A DNA stretch of 64,000 bases. Source: CBDBJR01 sp965206445. Its GTDB lineage: Bacteria > Pseudomonadota > Gammaproteobacteria > Arenicellales > Poriferihabitantaceae. The stretch is taken from assembly GCA_965206445.1 (NCBI GenBank), contig CBDBJR010000001.1, forward strand, positions 310,001-374,000, read 5' to 3'. Position 1 is the first letter of the stretch. The number at the start of each line of letters is the position of its first letter. Positions 41,681-50,386 of the stretch are shown here, piece after piece. Both the position numbers and the translations under genes were made by a program. The notes under the pieces are model-generated. The model did not search any database, had not been told where the DNA came from, and saw nothing but the letters and a program-made list of their open reading frames with translations.

Positions 41681-41977
41681 CACCACCCCACCGCTACCAC
41701 AACGTTGGCGTGGTGGGGGCTTTGCGCATGGGGGTGATTTACCTCGGTTATACGACTGTGTTCGCCACTTGTGGGGACAAGCGCTCGTGCGGGTTTGCGG
41801 TCGGGGTTGTTGTATCGGGCGCGTACACGATACGTCACCGGCGCAGGGGCCGAGCGTATTTGCATCCATCGTGCCTCTCACCGGCGTCCTCGTTGGTGCC
41901 GGCGTTGACATTCATGCCCGGCGGCACGCCGGTCAGCGAATCAGTAACGGGCGGATTTGCGGCGGGCTAAGCGCGAC
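41681..41977. other. Unassigned region before the ankyrin gene
   Basis: Several frames are open here but none shows a recognisable motif or credible start. I see only the probable terminator side of the ankyrin gene, with no clear hairpin. Confidence 0.35.
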
Positions 41978-43552
41978 CTACTTTTTTTTGCCGCCGTGTT
42001 TGCGGAGTAAGGCGGCGGTTTTTTTGGCTTCTTTTTTGAATTTTTTGTAGCGTTTCTTGTCGCCGCTGTCTCCTTTTTTGGCTTCTTTTTTCTTTTCAGC
42101 CCGGCGATTAAGTAATGTAGCTAACGGCGTCTCCCCATCATTGTTCTTCGCATTCACCGCCGCGCCTCTTTCAACCAACAGGGTCGCGGTAGCTACGTCG
42201 TTGAAGAAGGCCGCTAAATGTAGCGGCGTATCTCCATCATCGTCCTTCGCATTCACCGCCGCGCCTCTTTCAACCAACAGGGTCGCGGTAGCTACGGCGT
42301 TTTTCCTGGCCGCATCATGTAGCGGCGTCCACCCATTATTGGCCTTCGCATTCATCGCCGCGCCTCTTTCAACCAACAGGGTCGCGGTAGCCACGTCGTT
42401 GTTCCTGGCCGCATAATGTAGCGGCGTAGCCCCATTATTGGCCTTCGCATTCACCGCCGCGCCTCTTTCAAGCAACAGGGCCGTGGCAGCTACGGCGTTT
42501 TTTCTGGCCGTATCATGTAGCGGCGTACTCCCACCATTCCTCTTCGCATTCACCGCCGCGCCTCTTTCAAGCAACAGGGTCGCGGCAGCTACGGCGTTTT
42601 TCCTGGCCGCATAATGTAACGGCGTCCACCCCTTACTAGTCTTCGCATTCATCGCCGCGCCTCTTTCAAGCAACAAGGTCGCGGTAGCTACGGCGTTTTC
42701 CCTGGCCGCATAATGTAGCGGCGTCAACCCATTATTAGTCTTCGCATTCACCGCCGCGCCTCTTTCAAGCAACAGGGTCGCAGTAGCCGCGGTGTTTTTT
42801 CTGGCCGCAGAATGTAGCGGCGTCCACCCATAATCACCCTCCGCATTCACCGCCGCGCCTCTTTCAAGCAACAGGGTCGCGGTAGCTACGGAGTTGCCCC
42901 TGGTCGCATAGTGTAGCGGCGTATCCCCATAATCGTCCTTCGCATTCACCGCCGCGCCTCTTTCAATCAACAGGGTCGCGGTCGCTACGGCGTTTTTCCA
43001 GGCCGCTATATGTAGCGGCGTTGCCCCCTCATCGTCCTTCGCATTCACCGCCGCGCCTCTTTCAAGCAACAGGGTCGCAGTAGCCACGGCGTTTTTCCTG
43101 GCCGCATCATGTAACGGCGTATTCTGTCCATTGGGCGCCGCATTCACCTCCTCCTCCCTGCTTTTGGCGCGGCTGTCCAACCTGCTTTTGGCACTTTTGG
43201 CGAGAATTCCATCCTTTGTATCGGGTCCGCTATCGAACACAGCCTGGTAGTTAGCTATTGCACTGTAGAAATCGCCTTGCGCCTCTAAAACGCGGCCCAG
43301 GTAGTACAGTGCAGTGGTATTTTTCGGAACCAGCTCCAGGCTATCTTCGAATCGTTCTTTAGCACGTTCAAAGTTACCACTCTGATACAGCTGGAAGCCT
43401 TCGTTAAACAGCTCCAGCGCGGCTTCTTCCTGTGCGGTGGCCGCGTAGACGCCGGACATGCCTGCCGGTATGAAAAACAGGGCAACCAGAACAGATTGTG
43501 CCGCCCGTAGCCAACGCCGTTTGTATGCAAGTATTATCATGGTTGTATCCAT
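41978..43552 (-). CDS. Secreted TPR and ankyrin-repeat protein
   Basis: The 524-residue protein begins with a long signal peptide (VLVALFFIPAGMSGVYAATA). Residues 45-115 form two tetratricopeptide repeats (EEAALELFNEGFQLYQSGNF, ALYYLGRVLEAQGDFYSAIA). Ten 33-residue ankyrin repeats and a partial eleventh follow, each close to TPLHYAARKNAVATATLLLE. A lysine-rich tail (KKEAKKGDSGDKKRYKKFKK) ends the protein. The repeats are so similar in DNA (99-bp units, about 42110-43130) that copy number probably changes by recombination. Ankyrin proteins with export signals often mediate host or cell contacts in symbionts; that role here is inference. Confidence 0.88.
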   Translation of the reverse strand: MDTTMIILAYKRRWLRAAQSVLVALFFIPAGMSGVYAATAQEEAALELFNEGFQLYQSGNFERAKERFEDSLELVPKNTTALYYLGRVLEAQGDFYSAIANYQAVFDSGPDTKDGILAKSAKSRLDSRAKSREEEVNAAPNGQNTPLHDAARKNAVATATLLLERGAAVNAKDDEGATPLHIAAWKNAVATATLLIERGAAVNAKDDYGDTPLHYATRGNSVATATLLLERGAAVNAEGDYGWTPLHSAARKNTAATATLLLERGAAVNAKTNNGLTPLHYAARENAVATATLLLERGAAMNAKTSKGWTPLHYAARKNAVAAATLLLERGAAVNAKRNGGSTPLHDTARKNAVAATALLLERGAAVNAKANNGATPLHYAARNNDVATATLLVERGAAMNAKANNGWTPLHDAARKNAVATATLLVERGAAVNAKDDDGDTPLHLAAFFNDVATATLLVERGAAVNAKNNDGETPLATLLNRRAEKKKEAKKGDSGDKKRYKKFKKEAKKTAALLRKHGGKKK

Positions 43553-43609
43553 TAAGTTTAATTTCCGGTGTTCAATGCGTGCGCGGTGTTCCCCACGTGT
43601 ATCGCCCCT

Positions 43610-43801
43610 TTAATCCCCTTCAGCAGTGCGGGGTTGTTCCGCCTCCGCGGCGCGCTGCCGTTCGGCCGCCGCCGCTAACAATCGCTGCATTTCGAGTTCG
43701 TTTTGCCGTACAAGCTCACGCTCGCGTGCCAATTGGGCTTCAATTGCCCGGGCGTTGGCGTTGTTGTTTTCCAGGCGGTTGACCTTGCCCAGATCGCCCA
43801 T
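43610..43801 (-). CDS. Small alanine/glutamate-rich coiled-coil protein
   Basis: A 63-residue frame starting at the ATG of a TGATG overlap with the preceding gene. It is a charged helix (ARAIEAQLARERELVRQNEL, EMQRLLAAAAERQRAAEAEQ), probably a coiled coil. It may be a coupled small gene, or the C-terminal part of the preceding protein separated by a frameshift. Confidence 0.5.
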   Translation of the reverse strand: MGDLGKVNRLENNNANARAIEAQLARERELVRQNELEMQRLLAAAAERQRAAEAEQPRTAEGD

Positions 43802-44133
43802 CAGGGATTGGAGGCCCGGGTCGCCAGCGCTGTCGCTACCGCTGTGCCGACCTGTATCCCCACCTCCTGAAGCAAATCCTGACGCCCCACCGAAGCGGCG
43901 TTCTGCCGTACCGAATTGACGCACGCATTATAGCCGTTTTGCTGTGCCTGGGTGGCGGCCCGGTGATGCGGGTTGCTGCTGTTACGGTATAAGGCGGCGT
44001 TTTGCCGCGCCACCTCCGCAATCCGGTCGCACTCGCCCGCGACGGCGGCTGAAGGCGCGCGGCATAGCCCGGCAGCGAAAACGGCAAACAGCGTCGGGGC
44101 TTTGAACAACAGCGGTACCTTTCGGGCCAGCAT
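43801..44133 (-). CDS. Small secreted hypothetical protein
   Basis: The 110-residue protein has a hydrophobic leader (FKAPTLFAVFAAGLCRAPSA) consistent with a signal peptide. The mature part contains two cysteines (GECDRIAEVARQN, YNACVNSVRQN) and is glutamine- and asparagine-rich. The stop overlaps the next small gene by one base (TGATG). No family is recognised. The pair lies upstream of the ankyrin gene on the same strand. Confidence 0.55.
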   Translation of the reverse strand: MLARKVPLLFKAPTLFAVFAAGLCRAPSAAVAGECDRIAEVARQNAALYRNSSNPHHRAATQAQQNGYNACVNSVRQNAASVGRQDLLQEVGIQVGTAVATALATRASNP

Positions 44134-44425
44134 GGCATGGGTACCGGAAATGGAGAATTAACAGCAAGATAACCATTTTTTTTTATTTCAAAATCAAGAA
44201 GAAGGTGTACGGGCCGGCGAAGTGGCGCTTAACAGGTTGAATTTACAGTCGGATATATTGCCGGGCGGCGCGGGATTGGGTGTTTTTTTGCATCGACTCG
44301 CCGGGTGATGCCCGACGTGGCGGGCCGTCTGACTTGAATCGAATCGGACTTGATGGCAAAGTTGCGCCTTATTCGTCACGCCCGAGTTGAAAAATTAACC
44401 ACGCAACCGCACCGATCTGCCGACC
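44134..44425. other. Divergent intergenic region
   Basis: These 292 bp separate the minus-strand accessory genes from the plus-strand peroxiredoxin-sarcosine oxidase group. A nine-T run at 44176-44184 and an AT-rich block around it lie near the left end. Promoters for both sides should be here, but I cannot define them. Confidence 0.35.
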
Positions 44426-44965
44426 ATGATGCTTGTTCCACGCCAAACCACCCCCGATTTGAACGTCGCCACGCTGTCGCACGGCGATTTTAGCCTGGCC
44501 GCCGAAACCGCCGGGCACGGCACGCTGGTGTGTTTCTACCGCGGGCTGCATTGTCCGCTTTGCGCGACCTACCTGACCGAGTTGGAAAAGCTGACGCCGG
44601 CATTTGCCGAACGCGGCGTCGCCACCATTGCGGTCAGCGCCGACGAGCGCGAGCGGGCGCAGCAGATGGCGGAGAAAATCCCGGCGCACGCGCTGCGGCT
44701 GGGGTATGCGCTGGCGCTCGGCACGGCGCGGCAGTGGGGGCTGTATATTTCCGCCGCACGCGGTAAAACCTCGATCGGCATCGAGGAGCCGGCGCTGTTT
44801 TCCGAGCCGGGGCTGTTTCTGGTGCTGGCCGATCGGACGCTGTATTACGCCTCGGTGCAGACCATGCCGTTTGTTCGCCCGCATTTCAAGGATCTGCTCG
44901 CGGCGCTGGATTTCATCATCAAAAAACGTTACCCGGCGCGCGGTGAATATGCCGGCGCCGTATGA
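44426..44965 (+). CDS. Peroxiredoxin-like thiol oxidoreductase
   Basis: The 179-residue protein has an AhpC/TSA-like thioredoxin fold with a CxxC: FYRGLHCPLCATYLTELEK at 38-56. This is the pattern of the peroxiredoxin-like family, in which the CPxC replaces the classical PVCT site. The C-terminal part FLVLADRTLYYASVQTMPFV is also typical. It ends about 100 bp before soxB on the same strand. Sarcosine oxidase releases hydrogen peroxide, so a peroxide-removing partner is reasonable, though this is inference. Confidence 0.82.
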   Translation: MMLVPRQTTPDLNVATLSHGDFSLAAETAGHGTLVCFYRGLHCPLCATYLTELEKLTPAFAERGVATIAVSADERERAQQMAEKIPAHALRLGYALALGTARQWGLYISAARGKTSIGIEEPALFSEPGLFLVLADRTLYYASVQTMPFVRPHFKDLLAALDFIIKKRYPARGEYAGAV

Positions 44966-45062
44966 TGGAATGGCTGGCCCTGCGGCTGTCTGACGTGGTT
45001 CCCGCCGGCCTTGCGCGGCGGCCCGGGTGCACCGGCCCGACGCGGTTGATGCCGCGCGCTTG

Positions 45063-46328
45063 ATGGCCCGCTATTCCGCCTGGGCGGTACTGAAGAACGG
45101 CTTGCTGGGGCAAACCGGTTGGCCGCGCGTCTGGCGGGATGCGGAGCCGAAAAAGCAGTACGAGGTGGTCATCGTCGGCGCCGGTCTGCACGGCCTGGCG
45201 ACCGCATACTATCTGGCGAAAAACCATCGCCTGCGCAATATTGCCGTGGTCGAGAAGGGCTGGCTGGGCGGCGGCAATGCCGGGCGCAATACCACCATCG
45301 TGCGCTCCAATTACCTGCTGCCGGCCAATCGGTATTTCTACGAGCACTCGCTCAAGCTGTGGGAAAACCTCAGCCATGAGTTGAACTACAACGTGATGTT
45401 CAGCCAGCGGGCGCACATTACCCTGCTGCATAGCCCGGCCGCCAAAGACGCGGCCGCGCGCCGCTATAACATCATGCGGCTGACCGGTGCGGAGGCCGAG
45501 CTGTGGTCGCTGGAGACGCTCAAGAAGGCGGTGCCGCATTTGGATTATCAGAACGCCCGCTTCCCGATCATGGCGGCGACGGCGCAGCGGCGGGCCGGTA
45601 CGGCGCGGCATGATGCGGTGGCCTGGGGGTATGCGCGCGCGGCGGACCGCCACGGGGTCGATATTATCCAGAATTGTGAAGTCACCGGCATCAGCCGCCG
45701 GGACGGGCGGGTCACTGCGGTGGAAACCACCCGTGGCCGTATCGGCGTCGACAAGCTCGGGCTGGCGGTTGCCGGCAACACGTCGCGCTTGTGGAGCATG
45801 GCCGAGCTCGGCAAATTGCCGATCGAAACCCACAAGCTGCAAGCGTTTGTCACCGAGCCGCTGAAACCGCTGCTGGATCAGGTGGTGGCCTTCGGGGTCG
45901 GCGGCGCGCATTTTTATATTTCCCAATCGGACAAGGGCGGCATGGTATTTGGCGGCGATCTGGATTGGTACAAGTCCTATGCGCAGCGCGGCAATCTGCC
46001 GATCGTGCAGGATACCGCCGAGGCGGCGATGGCGATTTTGCCGTGCCTGGGGCGGGTGCGCCTGCTGCGTCACTGGGCCGGGGTGATGGATATGTCGATG
46101 GACGGCTCGCCGTTTATCTGCAAAACGCCGCTCGACAATCTGTATCTGAATGCCGGCTGGAATTATGGCGGCTTCAAGGCCAGCCCGGCTTCGGGCTGGC
46201 ATTTTGCCGATTTGATTGCCCATGATCGCCCGGACGAGATAATTCGCCCGTTCGATTTGCAGCGCTTCGCGCGCGGCGCGAGCATCGATGAGCGCGGCGC
46301 CGGCGCCGACCCCAAACTGCATGGCTAA
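45063..46328 (+). CDS. soxB: Sarcosine oxidase beta subunit
   Basis: SoxB is the FAD/FMN-binding subunit of heterotetrameric sarcosine oxidase, which oxidatively demethylates sarcosine to glycine. The dinucleotide-binding motif is VIVGAGLHGLATAYYLAK. GGGNAGRNTTIVRSNYLLP contains the region of covalent flavin attachment. The start at ATG 45063 (MARYSAWAVLKNGLLGQTGW) matches the family; the frame extends 12 codons further upstream. Length about 421 residues. It is the first gene of soxBDAG, with 18 bp before soxD. Confidence 0.95.
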   Translation: MARYSAWAVLKNGLLGQTGWPRVWRDAEPKKQYEVVIVGAGLHGLATAYYLAKNHRLRNIAVVEKGWLGGGNAGRNTTIVRSNYLLPANRYFYEHSLKLWENLSHELNYNVMFSQRAHITLLHSPAAKDAAARRYNIMRLTGAEAELWSLETLKKAVPHLDYQNARFPIMAATAQRRAGTARHDAVAWGYARAADRHGVDIIQNCEVTGISRRDGRVTAVETTRGRIGVDKLGLAVAGNTSRLWSMAELGKLPIETHKLQAFVTEPLKPLLDQVVAFGVGGAHFYISQSDKGGMVFGGDLDWYKSYAQRGNLPIVQDTAEAAMAILPCLGRVRLLRHWAGVMDMSMDGSPFICKTPLDNLYLNAGWNYGGFKASPASGWHFADLIAHDRPDEIIRPFDLQRFARGASIDERGAGADPKLHG

Positions 46329-46346
46329 CCTGCGAGGAACGATGGC

Positions 46347-46634
46347 ATGCGCATAAACTGCCCTTTTTGCGGGCTGCGGGATCACAGCGAATTCGCCTAT
46401 GGCAGCGACGCCTCGGTCGAGTATCCGCCGCTGGATGCGCCGCTGGAAGCATGGCATGAGGCGGTGTTTCTGCGTGAGAATATCCGCGGACGGCAGCGCG
46501 AGAGCTGGCAGCACGTCCACGGCTGCCGTCTGTGGCTGGTGGTCGAGCGCGACACCCTGAGCCATGAGATTTACTCGGTCAGGCCGGCGCACCCGGGGGT
46601 TGCCGCGGCCGTTGAACCCGAGCCGCCGGCATGA
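46347..46634 (+). CDS. soxD: Sarcosine oxidase delta subunit
   Basis: SoxD is a small zinc-binding subunit of the heterotetramer. The 95 residues include CPFCGLRDHSEFAYG at 5-19 and WQHVHGCRLWLVVERDTLSH, the family's two conserved blocks that supply the zinc ligands. It overlaps soxA by 4 bp (ATGA). The C-terminal tail is short and alanine/glutamate-rich. Confidence 0.95.
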   Translation: MRINCPFCGLRDHSEFAYGSDASVEYPPLDAPLEAWHEAVFLRENIRGRQRESWQHVHGCRLWLVVERDTLSHEIYSVRPAHPGVAAAVEPEPPA

Positions 46635-49621
46635 GTGCGCAGCGATTGCCGCAGGGCGGGCGGATCGACCGCGCCCGGATGCTGCGGTTTAGCTGGGACG
46701 GCAAAACCCGCTACGGCTATCAGGGCGATACGCTGGCCTCGGCGCTGATGGCCGGCGGCGATCGGGTGCTCGGGCGCAGTTTCAAGTATCACCGACCGCG
46801 CGGCATCATGTCGGCCGGGGTTGAGGAGTCCGGGGCGCTGGTGACCGTCGGCGAGGGCGCCCGGCGTGATCCCAATGTCAAGGCCAGCGTGCAGGAATTG
46901 TACGACGGGCTGGTCGCCTGCGGTCAGAATGCCTGGCCTGGCGTGCGCTACGACGTCGGTGCGGTGAACAATCTGTTCGGGCGGTTTTTGGCGGCCGGCT
47001 TCTATTACAAAACCTTCATGCGCCTGCCGCTGTTCGGGTGGAACCAGGGCACCCGCGCGTGGATGTGGTATGAAAAGTGGATTCGCCGGGCGGCTGGCAT
47101 GGGGACGGCCAGCCGGCAGCCGGACCCGGACGAATACGAACACGGGCACGCTTTTTGCGACCTTCTGGTGGTTGGCTCCGGCCCGGCCGGCCTGGCCGCC
47201 GCGAGCGCCGCCGCGCAGGCCGGGCTGGATGTGGTGCTGGCCGAGCAGGACTGCGAGCTGGGCGGTGATTGGCTGAATCAGCCGACTGCGCAGGCCGAGC
47301 CCGGGCGCGCCGAACAGGTGTCGGCAATGCAGGCTGCCGGGGTGCGCGTCATGCTGCGCACGACGGTGTTTGGGTTGTACGACCATGGCGTGGCCGGTTT
47401 GCTCGAGCGGGTCAGCGACCATATCGCGAGGCCCGATGCGCATACGCCCCGGCACCGATTCTGGACGCTCAGGGCGCAGCAGACCATTCTGGCGACCGGC
47501 GCGCTCGAGCGCTCGATCGCGTTTGGCAATAACGACCGGCCGGGCGTGATGACGGCGGCGGCCGGGCGGGCGTATCTGAATCGCTACGGCGTGCTGCCGG
47601 GGCGCAATGTCGTCGTCGCCGGCAACAACGATTCGGTTTATCCGGCGGCGGTCGATCTGGCCCAGGCCGGGGCCCGGGTGATGCTGCTGGATGCGCGCAC
47701 CGTGGTGCCGACGGCGCTGGTGGGCATGGCGGGTGAACACGGCATTACGCTGCGCACCAATTCGGCGCCGCTGTGCGCGGTCGGCGGCAAAGCGGTCAAG
47801 GGCCTGCAGCTGGCCGCCGCCACCGCCGACGGCTGGCATACCGCCGGGCATCAGGATTGCGATCTGGTGCTGGTATCCGGCGGCTGGTCGCCGGTGGTCA
47901 ACCTGATTTGCCACCGCGGCGTCGCGCCGGTGTGGGACGATACGCAGGCGTGTTTTGTTGCGCCGCCGACCGATCAACCGATCCGGCTGGCCGGGGCGGC
48001 GGCGGGGGTGTGGCCGACGGCTGCGTGTCAGGCCTCCGGGCTGGCGGCCGGGCGGGCCGCCGCAGCCGCGTTGGGCCGGTCGGTCGAGCCGGCGGCGGCG
48101 GTGGCGGCCGGCGGCTGGGAGGGCGCGATACAGCCGCTGTATGAGGTGCGGGTGGCCGGTAAAAAACACACCGCGCTGGTCGATTTTCAGCACGATGTGA
48201 CCGCTGACGATATTCGCCTGGCGGCGCGGGAGGGGTTTGCGGCGGTGGAGCATTTGAAACGCTATACGACGCTGGGCATGGCCACCGACGGCGGCAAAAT
48301 GGGCAATGTGGTTGGCCTGGCGCTGATGGCCGAGGCGCTCGGCAAGACGGTCCCGCAGGTCGGTACGACGATGTTCCGACCGCCGTATACGCCGGTGTCC
48401 CTGGGGGCGCTGAGCGGTCGCAGTGTCGGGCGGCACTTTCGGCTGCTGCGGCGCACGCCGATGCACGATTGGAATTTGCAGCAGGGGGCGACGATGCAGA
48501 TGGCCGGGCTTTGGCACCGGCCCTGGTATTTCGCCGCGGCCGGCGAGGATCTGACCGCGGCCTATATTCGCGAAGCCAAAACCACCCGCGCGTGTGTCGG
48601 GCTGTGTGACGTGACGTCGCTGGGCAAAATTGCGATTCAAGGGCCGGACGCGGCTGAATTTTTGAACCGGGTCTATACCAATCCGTTCGCCAAACTGCCG
48701 ATTGGCAAGGCGCGCTACGGCATTATGCTGCGCGACGACGGCATGGTGATGGACGACGGCACCACCTGGCGTCTGGCCGCGAGCGAATACTTTATGACCA
48801 CGACCACGGCGCAGGCGGCGCAGGTGATGGTGATGCTCGAACATCTGCTGCAAACCCGCTGGCCGGAGTTGAAGGTGCAGGTGACGTCGGTGTCCGACCA
48901 ATGGGCCGGGGTGGCGGTCGCCGGGCCGCAATCGCGCGAAGTGTTGACCCACTGCGTACGCGACCCCGATGGGGTGAGCGATCGGGCGCTGCCGTTTATG
49001 GGCGTGGTTGAGGCCGAGCTGCTGGGTGATATGCCGTGCCGCATCGCCCGCATCAGCTTTTCCGGCGAGCGGGCGTATGAGGTGTATGTGCCGTCGGATT
49101 ATGGCAACGCGATGATAGCGGCCTTGTGGGCGGTGGCGCAGCCGCTGGGCGGGTGCCTGTACGGGCTGGAGGCGCTGGGTGCGTTGCGGATTGAAAAGGG
49201 CCATGTGACCGGCGCCGAGCTGGATGGGCGGGTCACGATTGACGATGCCGGCCTGGGCCGGATGGCATCCGCCGACAAGGCGTTTGTCGGCAGTGCGCTG
49301 CGCCGGCGGCCGGAATTGATGCAGCCGGAGCGGCCGCGTCTGGTCGGGATCAAGCCGCTGCAGCGTGCGTTGACGTTCAATGCCGGGGCGATTTTGTGCC
49401 GGCCCGAGCAGGTTTCGGGCACCGGGGTCGGCTGGATTACCGCGGTGACCCATTCGCCTGCGCTCGGGCACTGGATCGGGCTTGGGTTTATTGCCGGCGG
49501 TCACGCGGCCTGGCAGGGTAAAACGGTGGTCGCGGCTGACCCGCTCAGAAACAGCCGGCTCGAGGTCGAGATTGTGTCGCCGCATCTGTACGACCCGGAT
49601 GGCGAGAGGATGTATGGCTAA
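46631..49621 (+). CDS. soxA: Sarcosine oxidase alpha subunit
   Basis: SoxA is the large NAD- and folate-binding subunit. At 996 residues it has the normal size. The N-terminal region is 2Fe-2S-like in fold but without the cluster (FSWDGKTRYGYQGDTLASAL, then KYHRPRGIMSAG). The NAD site is DLLVVGSGPAGLAAASAAAQ. The C-terminal third is a GcvT-type aminomethyltransferase fold (GLCDVTSLGKIAIQGPDAAE, SFSGERAYEVYVPSDYG), where tetrahydrofolate accepts the one-carbon unit. It overlaps soxG by 8 bp. A long antisense frame opposite is a GC-composition artefact. Confidence 0.96.
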   Translation: MSAQRLPQGGRIDRARMLRFSWDGKTRYGYQGDTLASALMAGGDRVLGRSFKYHRPRGIMSAGVEESGALVTVGEGARRDPNVKASVQELYDGLVACGQNAWPGVRYDVGAVNNLFGRFLAAGFYYKTFMRLPLFGWNQGTRAWMWYEKWIRRAAGMGTASRQPDPDEYEHGHAFCDLLVVGSGPAGLAAASAAAQAGLDVVLAEQDCELGGDWLNQPTAQAEPGRAEQVSAMQAAGVRVMLRTTVFGLYDHGVAGLLERVSDHIARPDAHTPRHRFWTLRAQQTILATGALERSIAFGNNDRPGVMTAAAGRAYLNRYGVLPGRNVVVAGNNDSVYPAAVDLAQAGARVMLLDARTVVPTALVGMAGEHGITLRTNSAPLCAVGGKAVKGLQLAAATADGWHTAGHQDCDLVLVSGGWSPVVNLICHRGVAPVWDDTQACFVAPPTDQPIRLAGAAAGVWPTAACQASGLAAGRAAAAALGRSVEPAAAVAAGGWEGAIQPLYEVRVAGKKHTALVDFQHDVTADDIRLAAREGFAAVEHLKRYTTLGMATDGGKMGNVVGLALMAEALGKTVPQVGTTMFRPPYTPVSLGALSGRSVGRHFRLLRRTPMHDWNLQQGATMQMAGLWHRPWYFAAAGEDLTAAYIREAKTTRACVGLCDVTSLGKIAIQGPDAAEFLNRVYTNPFAKLPIGKARYGIMLRDDGMVMDDGTTWRLAASEYFMTTTTAQAAQVMVMLEHLLQTRWPELKVQVTSVSDQWAGVAVAGPQSREVLTHCVRDPDGVSDRALPFMGVVEAELLGDMPCRIARISFSGERAYEVYVPSDYGNAMIAALWAVAQPLGGCLYGLEALGALRIEKGHVTGAELDGRVTIDDAGLGRMASADKAFVGSALRRRPELMQPERPRLVGIKPLQRALTFNAGAILCRPEQVSGTGVGWITAVTHSPALGHWIGLGFIAGGHAAWQGKTVVAADPLRNSRLEVEIVSPHLYDPDGERMYG

Positions 49622-50174
49622 GCGTCTTTCGGCCCTTGACGGGCATGATCAGCGCGGGGTTTCCGGCCTGGTGGCGCCGCCCGGGGTCACGCTGTGCGCA
49701 GTCGGCGATTTGCGGCTGCATCAAATCGCCGCGTGGCCGGATACGCTGGCCGCGGTGGCGGTGCAGGCGGCGGCCATGGCGGGTGTGCCGACTGCACCGG
49801 CGGCCTGCCGGGCGGTTGAGGGCACGGCGGCCGCGTTGCTGCGCGTCGAGCCGTTGAAGTGGTGGCTGATTGGGGCCGAGGCCGGCGCGCTGGAGGCGCA
49901 TCAGGGCACAACCCTCGACCTGTCGCATTCGCGCACGCAGATACGGGTCTCGGGGGCGCAGGCGGTGGCGTTGCTGAATCGGCATCTGCCGCTGGATTTG
50001 CGTGAGCCGGCCTTCCCGGTGGGCGCGCTGGCGGCCACCGCACTGCATCATGCCGGGGTCATGCTGTGGCGTTCATCGCAGGGTTACGAGCTGTTTTTGC
50101 CGCGCGGGTTTGCGCTGTCGATATGGCAGATATTGCTGCAAACCGCCGCTCAGTTCGGCGCCGAAGTGGCGTAA
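49614..50174 (+). CDS. soxG: Sarcosine oxidase gamma subunit
   Basis: The 186-residue product starting at ATG 49614 (MAKRLSALDGHDQRGVSG) fits SoxG. The C-terminal half contains the family-typical TLDLSHSRTQIRVSGAQAVA, LNRHLPLDLREPAFPVGA and HHAGVMLWRSSQGYELFLPR, which resembles a small GcvT-like fold. The start overlaps the soxA stop. The glyA, folD and purU genes that often follow are not here. Confidence 0.92.
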   Translation: MAKRLSALDGHDQRGVSGLVAPPGVTLCAVGDLRLHQIAAWPDTLAAVAVQAAAMAGVPTAPAACRAVEGTAAALLRVEPLKWWLIGAEAGALEAHQGTTLDLSHSRTQIRVSGAQAVALLNRHLPLDLREPAFPVGALAATALHHAGVMLWRSSQGYELFLPRGFALSIWQILLQTAAQFGAEVA

Positions 50175-50386
50175 CTGGCCGGCCCGCAAAGCATTATTTT
50201 TGCTCGATTTGCGGCATTTATACCCACCATCAACGGCGTTCGGACCCGAGCCAGTACGGCATTAACATCGGCTGCCTTGACCGCCTCGATGCGCTTTCGG
50301 GCGCTGTCAGTCTGCGGTTTGCCGATGGTGTGCCGCCGCCCGGGATCGAGTAGAATGGCGCCGCCTGCCACCGATGTGAACCGACC
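50175..50386. other. Intergenic region after soxG
   Basis: No gene, strong terminator or repeat was recognised in these 212 bp. The next gene's promoter is presumably here. Confidence 0.35.

Noticed and set aside
41710..41970. Plus-strand frames between the last transposase relic and the ankyrin gene
   Set aside because: Several overlapping frames of similar length exist, none with a start context or recognisable domain.
46571..49585. Long antisense open frame of about 1000 codons opposite soxA
   Set aside because: It lies entirely opposite a confident GC-rich gene, has Arg/His/Pro-rich composition and no domain; it is a codon-bias shadow.
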